DNA from: Plantago major
Taxonomy: Eukaryota > Streptophyta > Magnoliopsida > Lamiales > Plantaginaceae
DNA length: 64,000 nt
Direction: 5' to 3'
NCBI GenBank assembly: GCA_026545765.1
Contig: JAIFAC010000050.1
Location: forward strand, 1-64,000
In this document: in pieces, positions 46,901-57,188 of the stretch
How the letters are laid out: each line of letters begins with the position of its first letter
Position numbering within the stretch: position 1 is the stretch's first letter
Program-made: the position numbers and the translations under genes
Notes under the pieces: generated by a model
Databases searched by the model: none
Told to the model about the DNA's origin: nothing
The model's input: only the letters and a program-made list of their open reading frames with translations

Positions 46901-47700
46901 AAAGGACATCCACAAGAAAGTCTCCTACGGACACGCCAGATTCACGGATTCATCGCCAAAACCGCTTCCATCCTCGATAATCCCGCCGCGAACGCTTTTG
47001 ACTATCGCCCCGACATCCTAGGCGTATGAAACGGATCAGAAATGATGATTGTTATTGTCCGAGAGTTCATTTATATGTCTTATTAAATCCAGAGGTCCGC
47101 GAAAAAGTTTAAACCCTAAGATTCTCTATACACGTATGACGTGGAACCAAGACCCAAGACCTGTGCACGCACTGCAAGCATTGGCACCGCTGACCGCCTT
47201 ATGGCACGATGACAAAAGAAATAATTTATGGCCAAATACCACAGCCCACACCGATTTACAAGCAAACATGCATGGTCAAGACAGGTGGTGTCGGACGGGA
47301 CTTATCAAATGAGAGTACAAGACATCAACGAAGAAAATTGGCATATTATGAGCATGCAGCAGAAACACATTAATTATTGTCTAAACCAAAGGTATCGCAA
47401 AAGTCAATTACTGAAGACAGGCGCAATTACGGAAGCAGCAAGGGAAGCTACACCAGACATGCAATAGGTGTATAGCGAATACAAGCAACTTAAACGAGGC
47501 CAAAGAAGAATACTTACTTGCTGAATATCCAAACAGGGAAGTTCCACGGATGATCGAACTTGGGTATTGCACCGAGGTTACAGATCTCAGCTTGATGGCC
47601 CAAAAATCTTACAAGTCCCAGTTGGTCGGATCAACCTTGCGCTATTTGAATTGCCTAAGGATTGCTCTGAGTTTCGAGATTGCTAAAAGTGTGAAAATGA
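43949..47700 (-). pseudogene. Antisense multi-exon gene of TAT element 1 (Transposase_28-like)
   Basis: Transcribed against gag-pol from the TATA box at 47713-47721. A leader exon ends at a GTAAGT donor (47517-47512). Coding pieces on the minus strand include LGYMCVHEVAFSCGWKIPIS (46306-46230), clearly related to GPGYMCVHEISLHHGWRYQT in TAT element 2, and a coiled-coil exon of 84 codons (45115-44861; EEDLHKAVATSADEAEKVKQ) preceded by an acceptor CTACTCAG. The GYMCVHE-type domain matches the family annotated in Pfam as a putative gypsy-type transposon protein (Transposase_28), whose role is unknown; it is not a proven transposase. Stops and slips interrupt the frame. Confidence 0.6.
47512..47517 (-). 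promoter_or_regulatory. Splice donor after the antisense leader exon
   Basis: CAAGTAAGTATTC on the minus strand, 196 bases downstream of the TATA box. TAT element 2 has AAGTAAGTTC 153 bases after its TATA box. Confidence 0.5.
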
Positions 47701-47712
47701 CCGATGGCCCGA

Positions 47713-47721
47713 CTATTTATA
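47713..47721 (-). promoter_or_regulatory. Main antisense TATA box of TAT element 1
   Basis: CCCTTATAAATAGTCGGGCC on the minus strand, about 550 bases inside the 3' LTR start, outside the LTR itself. Confidence 0.55.
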
Positions 47722-48266
47722 AGGGCAATATGGGATAAGAGTCACGCACTGGATTTGAATCCCAAATTGCTGATCCTCTTCAATCCAGGGTTGGCCCGCG
47801 AATGGATGGTCGCTTAACGTCAGATTTAATGCCGATGACGCCACATCAATCGGATCGCCCCAACCGCTGATGTCGCCCCGATCCAACGGTCGCCACTTTA
47901 CTCGGATCTTTCTCCCGTGGGTAACAGACAACCCGTTGGGCCTGGGCTTACGAAGAGGACAAAATCAACAATCGCCCAACGTAATGCCTTCCAGACAATT
48001 GAGCCGGATCCTAACTGCATTTCGGACACATATATCTCGGATATAATATTTTTTCTCTACAATCCAGCTATGCGATAACTCGGATCGTAGACTAAAAAGG
48101 GGGAAGAGATATATTGAATCCTTGAGGACACGGACGACGGATCACCACAAAAAGGATTTTTTCCTTTTTCTCTTAATTAACGATTCTGACACGCCCACGT
48201 ATTAACGATCGATCCTCATAGTTACCAACTATCTTCTACTAAGATACTTGGAAACCGGGGGACATA
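47722..48266. other. Spacer between antisense promoter and 3' LTR, with polypurine tract
   Basis: No open frame. The upstream control region of the antisense unit would lie here. GAAACCGGGGGACATA (about 48251-48266) just before the 3' LTR is a plausible polypurine tract. Confidence 0.45.
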
Positions 48267-49110
48267 TGTTGATACGGAAATATGTCCAATCCTAGGCGCC
48301 ATAGAGCGGTCCTAAAGCGCATCCCGCTTAACTAGCTAATTCAAGATCGTCCGACCTCACATGGTCCGCCCAAAGTGAATCGACCATAAAGGCCGAGGTC
48401 TCTACATCCCCACAAATGTCCGAGTCGGCTAAGGAAAGGACTTCCAAACCGACCATGTCAAGACAGAGATGTTTAACGGACGCACGAGAGAATCTCGGAC
48501 GCCACCATTACTCTAAGACCAAACGTATATAAGAGAACCACTGAGATACTTCCGTGAGACTCTTGGCTCGGACATCCAGAGTCACCTGAGGGCAGATCAA
48601 CCAAGCGGACAGGTCTGTCCGAGGGACTAACACGGACCCAACAGGCGGAACAGTACTCTCAGAGGGAAAAGGTCCAAACTACCCTCCCAGGCCCACTTAT
48701 CGGTATTGGATCACTGTCCACTAATGGGCCATGGGCCAAAGGTAGCATTGGTGTCCAAATCTGGATCGTACACTTGGCATCATCTCATGAGCTACCTCAT
48801 GAGTATGCGATATCTATAAATACAGCTCAAGGTCCAAGACCTAAAGGTGAGAAAAGACTGGACAAGTCACGAACCATATTAATACTTCCCTCACAACTAT
48901 TACATTGAGAGCTTCCAACTCTCTCTTGAGTAAAGTCTCTTACCGGATTGACATAGACAATCCGGGCATCCAGTTCTAACCCCCCCACTTAGTCGTTTCA
49001 GGTGACCCGTTCGACGAGTAATCCTTCGGACTTCAAGTAGGAGGCGGGCTACAGACCGGGTCGCTTGTAATAAGTTTAGTTAGTTAGTGTTCGAGGTTCA
49101 CCCCTCAACA
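48267..49110 (+). repeat. 3' LTR of TAT element 1
   Basis: TGTTGATACGGAAATATG ... CACCCCTCAACA, 844 bp against 831 bp in the 5' LTR. The extra bases are scattered single- and double-base differences, mostly at CTG, CAG and CCGG-like sites. Confidence 0.9.
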
Positions 49111-49265
49111 GAGGTGATAGCTTCACAATGACATGAAGGTCTCTGATACTTCTAGCTATTGAGAAAGATATCTGACCGTTGTGGTTATAAGTCCAATAGT
49201 AAAAAAGCATTTAATGCTCATTCAGACGTCTCCCAGAAAAGCTTGTTGGCTAGTCACTAAGAGAC
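49111..49265 (+). repeat. 3' LTR of copia element 1, second piece
   Basis: Continues the LTR after the TAT element (GAGGTGATAGCTTCACAATG as at 19789). It stops at GAGAC where the next solo LTR is inserted. GAGGT at 49111-49115 and GAGAC at 49261-49265 are the duplicated target sites. Confidence 0.85.
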
Positions 49266-50779
49266 TGTTAGGAATATCTGTTTAGATTTTGATCAGTAAT
49301 CTAATGACTTACCTTAGCTCAGAAAGGTAACTAGTACTCTTAGTTCACTTGAACATTGTAAAAGAGGAAGTTTACTCAGTATGATAGTCTAGCAAATCTT
49401 GTATAGGATGTTAGGTCTCTGAATGTAATTTTTATATCTTTTAAGAAGACCAAGAAGGAGGCATCCAGCAGAAGAGTTCATCAAATTGAAGATTTGAAGA
49501 TTGCTGAAGACTAAGGAAAAGTGCACCCAGATATGTACACTCAGATACCTTAGTTGAAAACATGTTTCTGGGACACAAAGTTTTAACAGATATCTGGAGA
49601 TGTAAAGGTTTTTGGAAATGGATGTGCAAAGCCTCAGAGAGCTTGCATATTTCCGTTGGCACTACATGACAAAAATAGTACAACGCATTTAATGCGCGGA
49701 CAGAGATGTCTGAACAAAAGCAGAGTTCTCTGAAATGAGAAAACGTTTTCTGCAGTACTATTACACATATATCGATAGTTTGGAATTTCACTAAGCCTAA
49801 CGGATACTAATTCAAACGGCTTGCTTTTCAACTATAAATATCAACACTTAGAATGCTGGAAACACACCTTAGACCTTAGACACACAACTTAGAACTTACA
49901 AAGAACATATCTGATTACATCAAGTGGTATACTTTCAAGCATACAAAGGCTTCTACCTACTTACTCTCTAGCTTACCGCTATGCACTCAAGCTCTAGATT
50001 TCTAAGTAGCACGAAAGTTCTAAGTGTCCTGATCCTTAACAAGCCTTGTTATCTGTAAAGGAGTTGAATCTAAAGATCAAGTATCTGAGGTTCATTCTCT
50101 GAAACACTTATCATTGACTTGGGTCAGTAAAGAACATTTCACACACATTGCAAAGTGTGTTAAAGTGATTTCTGTTCCATAGAGTAATCAAACATAACCG
50201 AAAAGTTATTAAGACTACTCACCTGACAAAAACCATTAACTAACACCATACACGGCGTGGAGTATAGGAAGTACTTAGTTTGGGGAACTAAGGAACAACT
50301 CCAAGGTTACTGAGCATAGGAAGTACTTAGTTTTGGAAACTAAGGAATAGCTCAAAGGTTTCTGAGTACAGGAAGTACTTGGCTGAGAAAGCCGGGGAAG
50401 AACTCAGGGGGAACACTAAGTTGGGAACCTAGTGTAAACGGGATTTAGAGATAGGATCTTGTAAGGAGAACTCAATATCTTATCTAGTGAATTCAAGTCC
50501 TACCAAGGGCGAGTGGATTAGTTGAAGGATTACGCCACCTTCAGATACCACTATAAATACTTGTGTCACTTACTTACTGTTTAATTTACTTTGCTAAGTA
50601 TTTATTCACATTATATCCTATTGAGCACGTGCACTTATCACAAGAAGTCATCCACTCTCTGAAATTAAGTATTAGATATTAACACAAATATCTGAGAAAC
50701 TGCCTTATCGACAAAAGTTTGAAAAGACTATTCACCCCCTCCCCTCTAGTCTTTTCCTTTGCCGTTATCTGGACCAATA
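49266..50779 (+). mobile_element. Solo LTR of a related copia family, 1.51 kb
   Basis: Starts TGTTAGGAATATCTG and ends GGACCAATA, flanked by GAGAC (49261-49265 and 50780-50784). Length, ends and a conserved block (50487-50557) are like the copia LTRs here, but the rest is clearly diverged, so it belongs to a sister family. The terminal CA has become TA. No internal region. Confidence 0.8.
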
Positions 50780-51809
50780 GAGACAAAGGTCAATTGTACT
50801 ATGATAGTGACATCTAGTCGACTTTGAAAACATCCCATCAACGGATAGTTTTTCAAACGACTTCCTTGATTACTATAAAAGGACCACTTAGTAGTTGTGA
50901 AAGAATACACTTGAGCATACGAACATTCAACGAGTAACACAAGCACTGAAAAACACTCAAGCTCACAACTATTAGAATCACCTGAAATCTCTTAAGTATC
51001 CAAGAACACTTTCTCAGAAAGCTCTTGTACACTGTGTTGCGACCCAGATTTCTTGTGATTCACTAAGTGCCCACAACTCCAACAAGACTTAAGCTGTCAC
51101 TTGTTTTTTTCACAGAGTGATAGTTCTTTCCTCTGAACAAAGACAAGTCTTGGAACTTAGAAACACTAAACTTAGTCCTTGAGATATAGGATTAGAGTTG
51201 AATTTCTTTAATTACTAAGGATAACTGAAACATTTTTATCAAGGTAATCAAAGCCTTGAACATCTACACATCAAACAACAAACATGCGTGAAGATATAGG
51301 AAGTACTTGTGCTAAGAAAGCCAAGGAACAATCTTCGGAGTTAACAACAAGAGAGTGACTACTTAGCTTGGGAAGTTAAGGAAAGTCTCTTGGGAATCGA
51401 AGTACTTAACTTGGGAAGTTAAGGAAAGAGGATTCAAAGGATCCTGAGTTGGGAACTTAGGAGGGAACGGGGTTTAGCTAGTGTAGGGATTTTTGTAACG
51501 GATCTCAGAAATCATACATAGTGAATTCGAGTCCTACCAAGGGTGAAGTGGATTAGCTGAGGGATTACGGCACCTTCAAATACACTATAATCTGTTTGCA
51601 CTTTACCTTTCAGCAAAGCTTTACTTTCATTTACACATCTATTTATTTTAAGCTTTCTGACTGCACTTAATTGTATAAGACTTCCGCTCTCTGACTTATA
51701 TTAAGTATCAGTAACCTCAAAATTACTGAGAAATTGTGTTAGACAACAAAAAGTTGTTAAAGTCTATTCACCCCCCCAGACATTAACCTTGTTGTCTAAG
51801 GGACCAACA
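50780..51809 (+). repeat. 3' LTR of copia element 1, third piece
   Basis: Resumes the LTR (GAGACAAAGGTCAAT as at 19917), contains the TATA box at 50874-50882 and ends GGGACCAACA. TSD TTGAG follows at 51810-51814. Confidence 0.85.
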
Positions 51810-53433
51810 TTGAGTCTATTAGTAATACCTTTAGAGGCTATTTTAAAGATGACGTTACTCAAGCTGATGGGACGGAAATGGGTAATTAGATCGCGCTTAC
51901 ATTTAGGAATCATGATAATATGAGTGTAGTTAAAGTTGGTGTTCATACAACGCTTATTTAAAATATTAAGGACACAGTCAATAACATTTTTTCAAATAAT
52001 GCGCCTGTACTTTTGATAAAACAACGCAGGTAAATCATCAGGGCCAGGGGATTTGGTAGGGACATATCAAAGAGAGATTTTCTTACCACTTTAGGAGTGA
52101 ATGGACGTGACAGTCCCCGTTGATTTGTTGATCCACTTCGATTTCTAGTTCGCACCACTTCATCAATAATCCGTCACCGCATTAATCGTAAAAAATATCC
52201 TTGAAGTATGACACCGCAATATCCCCATCGCACTCAAATGTCAGAACACCTCGTGGAGTCACTCAACCCTCAAGCAAATTCTTGTCACTGCTTCAAGACC
52301 TGGTGGAAGAATTTGGTATTTCGATCGCCCTCCGCCAACCACTGGGTTTTAGCCCGCTGCTTCCACAAAACATCTTCTTTGTCCAACATTTCTTCTAATT
52401 CGAGCTTAAGCTTGCGCCTCACTTTTGACTTTGTCAATACGACCGACTTTGCAACAGCCAATTCTTCCGAATTCGCTAACCTCATATTTGATATTTGGGA
52501 AACTAGCTCTACTCCAATTCAACAACCCCACCGAAACATTCTGCAAATTAACACTGAGATCCTCCTCACCCCGCCATGAATCGCAAATAACCCTGCTGCA
52601 ATCATCCGATCTCACCCAAACTAATTCGAATCGAAATACCTTCTGTCTCTTCACCTGCACTACTGGTTTTGGTGAAAAGGTGGCCAGCAACGCAAGATGG
52701 TCAGAGCGCCGGACGAAGATATGTCGGATTTGTGCCGCCGGAAACAAGAGATGCCAATTGGTGTTCATGATACCGTCTGCCTTTTCTTTTGTATTGCTGG
52801 GTATCTCTCTCTTGTTTTCCCAAGTATATGGATAACCTATAAAGACAATGTCAACTAAATCATTGAGAGTCAAAGTTTCCCGGAAATCCTGCAATCTCCA
52901 CTCCGGAGTCCTATCCCACCCAATTTCTCATTGTGGCTCAGGATTTTGTTAAAGTCACCCATCACTAACCACTCCCTACCCTACTGATTATTCAACTCTC
53001 ACAAAAGCCTCCAAGTGCATTTTCGTTTGGCCGTATCCAGTTCACCATAGAACCCCGTAAACCTCCAGATATTAGCACTATCCAATAATTGCACATTCGC
53101 ATCAATATGATTCTTATTGTAACTCAAGATCGTAACAGAAGTAATTTTGTCCCACAAAAGTGCCAATCCGCCTGATCTACCCATAGCAGGAACACCAATA
53201 CCAAACATATTTAAATTACTACGTAAATTGTCAAACCCATGGTCGTCAAGATTCGTTTCCATGAGAAACACAATTTTGGGGAGAGAATCTCTCACAAGCT
53301 CTCCAAGTGATCGAACTGTCCAAAGGTTCCCCAAACATTGACAGTTCCAACTGAGGCAACTCAATGTTACCCCTTAACTTCTTCTGGTTTGGACAATCAT
53401 TCTCAACGGACTCCGATTCATTTCTGTCGATGG
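51810..53433 (-). mobile_element. LINE (L1-type), 5' half: endonuclease and early RT
   Basis: The minus strand, from 53433 down, encodes the AP-endonuclease-like domain (LSWNCQCLGNLWTVRSLGEL, IVFLMETNL, SGGLALLWD at 53364-52999), its second half (YPYTWENKRE, RRSDHLALLA at 52894-52406), KTQWLAEGDRNTKFFHQVLK (52485-52285), and RT motifs IIMIPKCKRDLITHFRPISL with SNVIFKIASK (51946-51815). The endonuclease nicks target DNA to prime reverse transcription. The RT is cut at NRL by the copia element and continues at 19436. No ORF1 is visible; its place is taken by copia element 2 from 53434. Confidence 0.85.
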
Positions 53434-54966
53434 TGTTGGTCCCTTAGACAACAAGGTTAAAGTCTAGAGGGGGGGGGGGGGGCTGAATAGACTTTAAGAA
53501 CTTTTTGTTATCTAACACGATTTCTCAGTAATTTAAAGTTACTGATACTTAGCACTAATCAAAGAGCGGAAGTCTTATACAATTAAGTGCAGTCAGAAAG
53601 CTTATAAACAAACAAATATGTAAAGTAAAGTAGAGCTTTCTGAAAGGTAAAGTGCAAACAGTTTATAGTGGTATCCAAGGTGGCGAATCCTTCAACTAAT
53701 CCAATTACCTTGGTAGGACTTGAATTCACTATGTACGGCTTCGTGTTCCTCACAAATTCCCTACACTAGTTAAACCCGCTCCTCCTAAGTTCCCAACTCA
53801 GATCCTTTGAATCCTCTTTCCTTAACTTCCCAAGTTAAGTATTCGATTCAAGAGACTTTCCTTAACTTCCCAAGCTAAGTAGTCACTCTCGTTGTTAACT
53901 CAAGATTGTTCGCTTTCAAAGACAAGTACTTCCTATATCTTCACGCCTGTTTGTTGTTTGTTGTATGGATGTTTAAGGCTGTGATTACCTTGATAACAAT
54001 ATTTCAGTTATCCTTAGGAATCAAAGAAACTAAACTCTAATCCTATATTTCAAGGACTAAGTTTAGTGTTTCTAAGTTCCAAGACTTGTCTTTGTTCAGA
54101 GGAAAGAACTATCACTGTGTATGAACACAGGTGTATTCTATCTATTCACAAATAGCTATTGAAAGCTTAAGTCTTGTTGGAGTTGTGGGCACTTAGTAGA
54201 TTAAGAGAAATCTGGGTCGCAACGCAATGTACAAGAGCTTTCTGAGATAGTGTTCTTGTGTACTTAGAGAGATTTCTATTGATTTTAGTAGCTGTGAGCT
54301 TGAGTGATTTCCAGTGCTTGTGTAACTCGTGTGAACTTCGTGTGTCCTCATTCACAATCGCTATGTGATCCTTTTATAGTGATCAAGGAAGCTTTGAAAA
54401 CTATCCGTTGATGGGATGTTTTCAAAGTCGACGACATGTCACTATCATAGTACAATTGACCTTTGTCTCTTAGTGACTAGCCAACATGCTTTTTTGAGAG
54501 ACGTCTGAATGAGCATTAAATGCACTTGTACTATTGGACTTATAACCACAACGGTCAGATAGCTATCATCAACAGCTAGTAGTATCAGAGACCTTCATGC
54601 CATTGTGATACTATCTCCTCTTCAGATACCTTCTCAGAGACCTGAATAAATGGTCGCAACTTTGTGGTTTCTGAGTGGTTCCTGAGAGTTATTGCCTTTC
54701 TGAGTCAAGATAAACTTGTGCAGTTTACTTGAAACTTCTTGTCTTAAATAGTCCTCCTTGCTGAGTGGTCTTCAACTCTTCAAAATATAAAATTAAAATT
54801 ACATTTGAAACCTAACTCCTATACAAGTGACTATTCTATCATACTAAGTAATGTTCTTCCTTCACAATGTCCTCTTAGAAACCTATGGACTTAGGAATAC
54901 TGGTTACCTTTCTGAGCTATCTAGACATGTTATGTTGCTCATCAAAATCTAAAGTAAATCCTAACA
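53434..54966 (-). repeat. 3' LTR of copia element 2
   Basis: On the minus strand TGTTAGGATTTACTTTAG ... GGGACCAACA, 1533 bp, the same family as copia element 1. It contains a TATA box (54370-54378) and a tract of about 16 G (plus strand, near 53469) where other copies have shorter C tracts. GATGG at 53429-53433 would be its target duplication, but the other side is outside the recognised part. Confidence 0.85.
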
Positions 54967-54981
54967 AATTCCCCCTTTTTG
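54967..54981 (-). promoter_or_regulatory. Polypurine tract of copia element 2
   Basis: On the minus strand CAAAAAGGGGGAATT directly precedes the 3' LTR, matching 35681-35697. Confidence 0.75.
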
Positions 54982-55357
54982 ATAGAGCAACACATGGCTA
55001 CTTACAACTTCCTAACAAATTTGGATTAAGGAAACAATCCTTTACTTTAATTTCAAATTTATAACTTAAAATTTTAAAGTACAGAAAAGTAAACATCAAC
55101 CAAATCACATGTTGTGATCTTTGCTGACAAGTTCAAGTATATTCATCCACATTGGGGTAAAAGATTACAATACATGGTACTTCAGCAAACATAATCAAAA
55201 AGTTACAAGTATTGAAAAGTTACAAGATATTATCTAATGCAGCTTGGTCTTCATACTTGTTCTTCTTCTTCTTCTTCATCTTCATCTTCTTCTTCTTTTT
55301 CTTCAGAAATCATGACTACCACTCTGCATATTTCTTGATGTCTTCGAAGTTGAGGAG

Positions 55358-56254
55358 TGTCAGTGGAACTCCCAAACACTTAGTGAGTATTTTTGCTTTT
55401 AGTGAGTATTTCTTTGCTTTCCTCCACTTATCCGTATCAATAAGAGGCAACGGTGAGATCCGCACAAGTGACTTGGAGAAGGGTGGTTAGGATCCGTTTG
55501 CTAAGTGTCAAACCGAATTTGAGACTTTACTCAAGAGTGATCAAGATCGACTCAGATAGTATAAGATAGTAGGATGGCAATGTAACTTACTTGATCTTGT
55601 GGGGTGTGTGCCTATTTATAGGCTATCACCAAAATGGAGGGTTGCTAGGATCATGCGCCATGTACGCACCATGATTGAGCCACCAAGGCAAGTATTAGGC
55701 CCATGACCCAACAATGAAGCTTAGCCCATGCCAATTTTGGGCTTCAGGTAGATTAGTCATTGTTGGAAGGGTTGTAGAGGATTTGACTAGGTCTGCCGAG
55801 ATCCCAGGTTCGGAGAGAGGGGTCCGGACGCCTGGTTCGGACCATATTTGGCTCTTTAGCTGAGGAAGTTCTCCTGCCTGTCTAACTCTTCCGATTCGAG
55901 TACCTGTGTTCTACACCTCACTCTTTCGTGCCTATTTGCTTGGTCATGGCGAGATCATCTGTCGATCCGAGTAATCATCCGGTGAGGGCTTGGGTCAGAG
56001 ACAGTGCTGTTTGAGTACTTGTCTTCTTGTTGCAAGGTGGTTCAGACCTTGATGGGTCGGACCTAAGTCCCTGAGTCGGACCTCACAGGCTCCAGATCCT
56101 TTGTTCCTTTCTTCTAAGGTGGGTTGACCATGGTCGTCGAATTCAATCGGACCATCGACTCGACTATAGTGACTGGATCCCATAAATGACTTAGGACGCC
56201 TTAGGATTCGCTCGTAGGTCCTTTATGACGGATTGACATATTTTCAGATCAACA
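55358..56254 (-). mobile_element. Solo LTR, 0.9 kb, TAT-like
   Basis: On the minus strand it starts TGTTGATCTGAAAATATG, close to the TAT element LTR start, and ends GTTCCACTGACA. A TATA box is at 55613-55620 on the minus strand. The 5-bp duplication AGGAG stands at 55353-55357 and 56255-56259. Removing it restores continuity with copia element 1 text near 35290. It is a different family from TAT element 1. Confidence 0.8.
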
Positions 56255-56277
56255 AGGAGCATGAATCGGTTTTCATT

Positions 56278-56865
56278 TCAACCTTCCTCGACACTTTGAA
56301 AGCCTTTGTCAGACCCCATCTCAGGATTTGTCTTATCAAAATGGGTAGCATACAAATGCCTTCCCCACAGCCAGACGTGTTTCAGTCTCAGATCTGAGAA
56401 ATTGTTTCTTTCATAGACCTTCCTGAGATATTCAATGTCAGCATCATGGTCTTCTTTTTCCAAGAAGAAGTACTCATAGTTATGGATTCCTAATTTTGGT
56501 CTTTTGGTAATCTCAAAACCAATGGTACTCTTCTGGATACCAACTATATCTGGTCTTATGTAGGGGCAGATGTCTCCAAGTTGTTTGGTGGCTGCAGATC
56601 TTCTGACTTTTATTTCAAAGTTGATACAGAAGAGAGCACTTCCTCTAGGCATTACACCTGAGTTCTTCATTTGATACTCTTCTCCTCTGAATACATACAT
56701 CTGATCAAGGATGAGCTTAGGGAAGTTTGTGTTTGCAAGCAAGTTTTCCAGTTTTAGCACCCAGAAACCATTCCTTTGGTGGATGACACTTTGCATAGTT
56801 TGGTCATTGTTGGTCTTTCCCCAAGGAATGAGTGCTAAGGCATCTTGAAGAGCTGAGCCTTTCAA
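56278..56865 (-). CDS. Post-pol ORF of copia element 2, C-terminal domain (195 codons open)
   Basis: The best-preserved copy of the post-pol C-terminal domain: LALIPWGKTNNDQTMQSVIH, FWVLKLENLLANTNFPKLIL, YVFRGEEYQMKN, SALFCINFEIKVRRSAATKQ, a LGIHNYEYFFLEKE stretch and a C-terminal WLWGRHLYATHFDKTNPEMG. The region looks globular and conserved, with homologous pieces at 34740-35250. I know no function; it lacks a signal peptide and membrane span, so an envelope role is not supported by what I see. Confidence 0.6.
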   Translation of the reverse strand: MKGSALQDALALIPWGKTNNDQTMQSVIHQRNGFWVLKLENLLANTNFPKLILDQMYVFRGEEYQMKNSGVMPRGSALFCINFEIKVRRSAATKQLGDICPYIRPDIVGIQKSTIGFEITKRPKLGIHNYEYFFLEKEDHDADIEYLRKVYERNNFSDLRLKHVWLWGRHLYATHFDKTNPEMGSDKGFQSVEEG

Positions 56866-57188
56866 ATTTCTCGTAAAGCCTTCTCTCTGTTCTTGCTTGC
56901 CTAGATTTTGAAACTCTTTTGCCTCCTAAGGAACCAGTATCCTCCAGTGTCATTGTTCTGCCAGAAGGTGTCTTGGCATTAATGGGCTGAGCTGCAATAG
57001 GATTTTGAGTGTCAGTGTTGGTTTCACTATTGCTTCTTTGCCTCTTGTTTGTTCTGATGAGAGGTTCTTCTTCCTCTTCATCATCACATCTTCATCCTCT
57101 CTTCAGAATCGATCTCCTCCGCAAGTTCTCTCAATATCGCCAGTTGTTCCTTGTTCTTTCAGAGGGCTGATTGGTTGTTGAGGAACCA
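56866..57188 (-). pseudogene. Post-pol linker of copia element 2, broken
   Basis: Homologous to 34380-34740 of copia element 1 (Ser/Arg-rich, acidic patch from GAGGAAG repeats) but with stops and small gaps that separate the open frames on either side. Confidence 0.5.

Larger units (their letters stand above)
36039..49110 (+). mobile_element. Ty3/gypsy element of the TAT lineage, complete, 13.1 kb
   Basis: Order: 5' LTR (36039-36869), primer-binding site, gag, aspartic protease, RT, two RNase H-like stretches, integrase (to about 42573), then 5.7 kb of antisense transcription units, polypurine tract and 3' LTR (48267-49110). RT before integrase makes it Ty3/gypsy; a second RNase H after the first is the hallmark of the TAT (Ogre/Retand/Grande-like) lineage. 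The TSD is GAGGT, and it sits in the 3' LTR of the copia element. All pol frames are riddled with small frameshifts although protein similarity is strong, which is unusual and is discussed under findings. Confidence 0.9.
19442..51809 (+). mobile_element. Ty1/copia element of SIRE/Maximus type with nested insertions
   Basis: A complete but dead copia element, about 14.5 kb once the nested DNA is removed. Order: 5' LTR (19442-20956), gag with zinc knuckle, protease, integrase, reverse transcriptase, RNase H (to 26310), then about 4.7 kb of post-pol open frames, a polypurine tract (35681-35697) and a 3' LTR split into three pieces. The order integrase before RT makes it Ty1/copia; large size, 1.5-kb LTRs and a long post-pol ORF fit the SIRE/Maximus lineage. 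It is inserted in a LINE with TSD TTGAG. Three younger insertions lie inside it (30706-33966, 36039-49110, 49266-50779). Confidence 0.85.

Noticed and set aside
46523-47029. Plus-strand 168-codon open frame, Ser/Pro/Arg-rich
   Set aside because: It lies opposite the antisense gene of TAT element 1 in GC-rich DNA, shows no motif and looks like a shadow frame.
55212-55490. Plus-strand 92-codon Phe-rich open frame
   Set aside because: It is the reverse of the GAA/AAG-rich tail of the copia post-pol gene and runs into the solo LTR.
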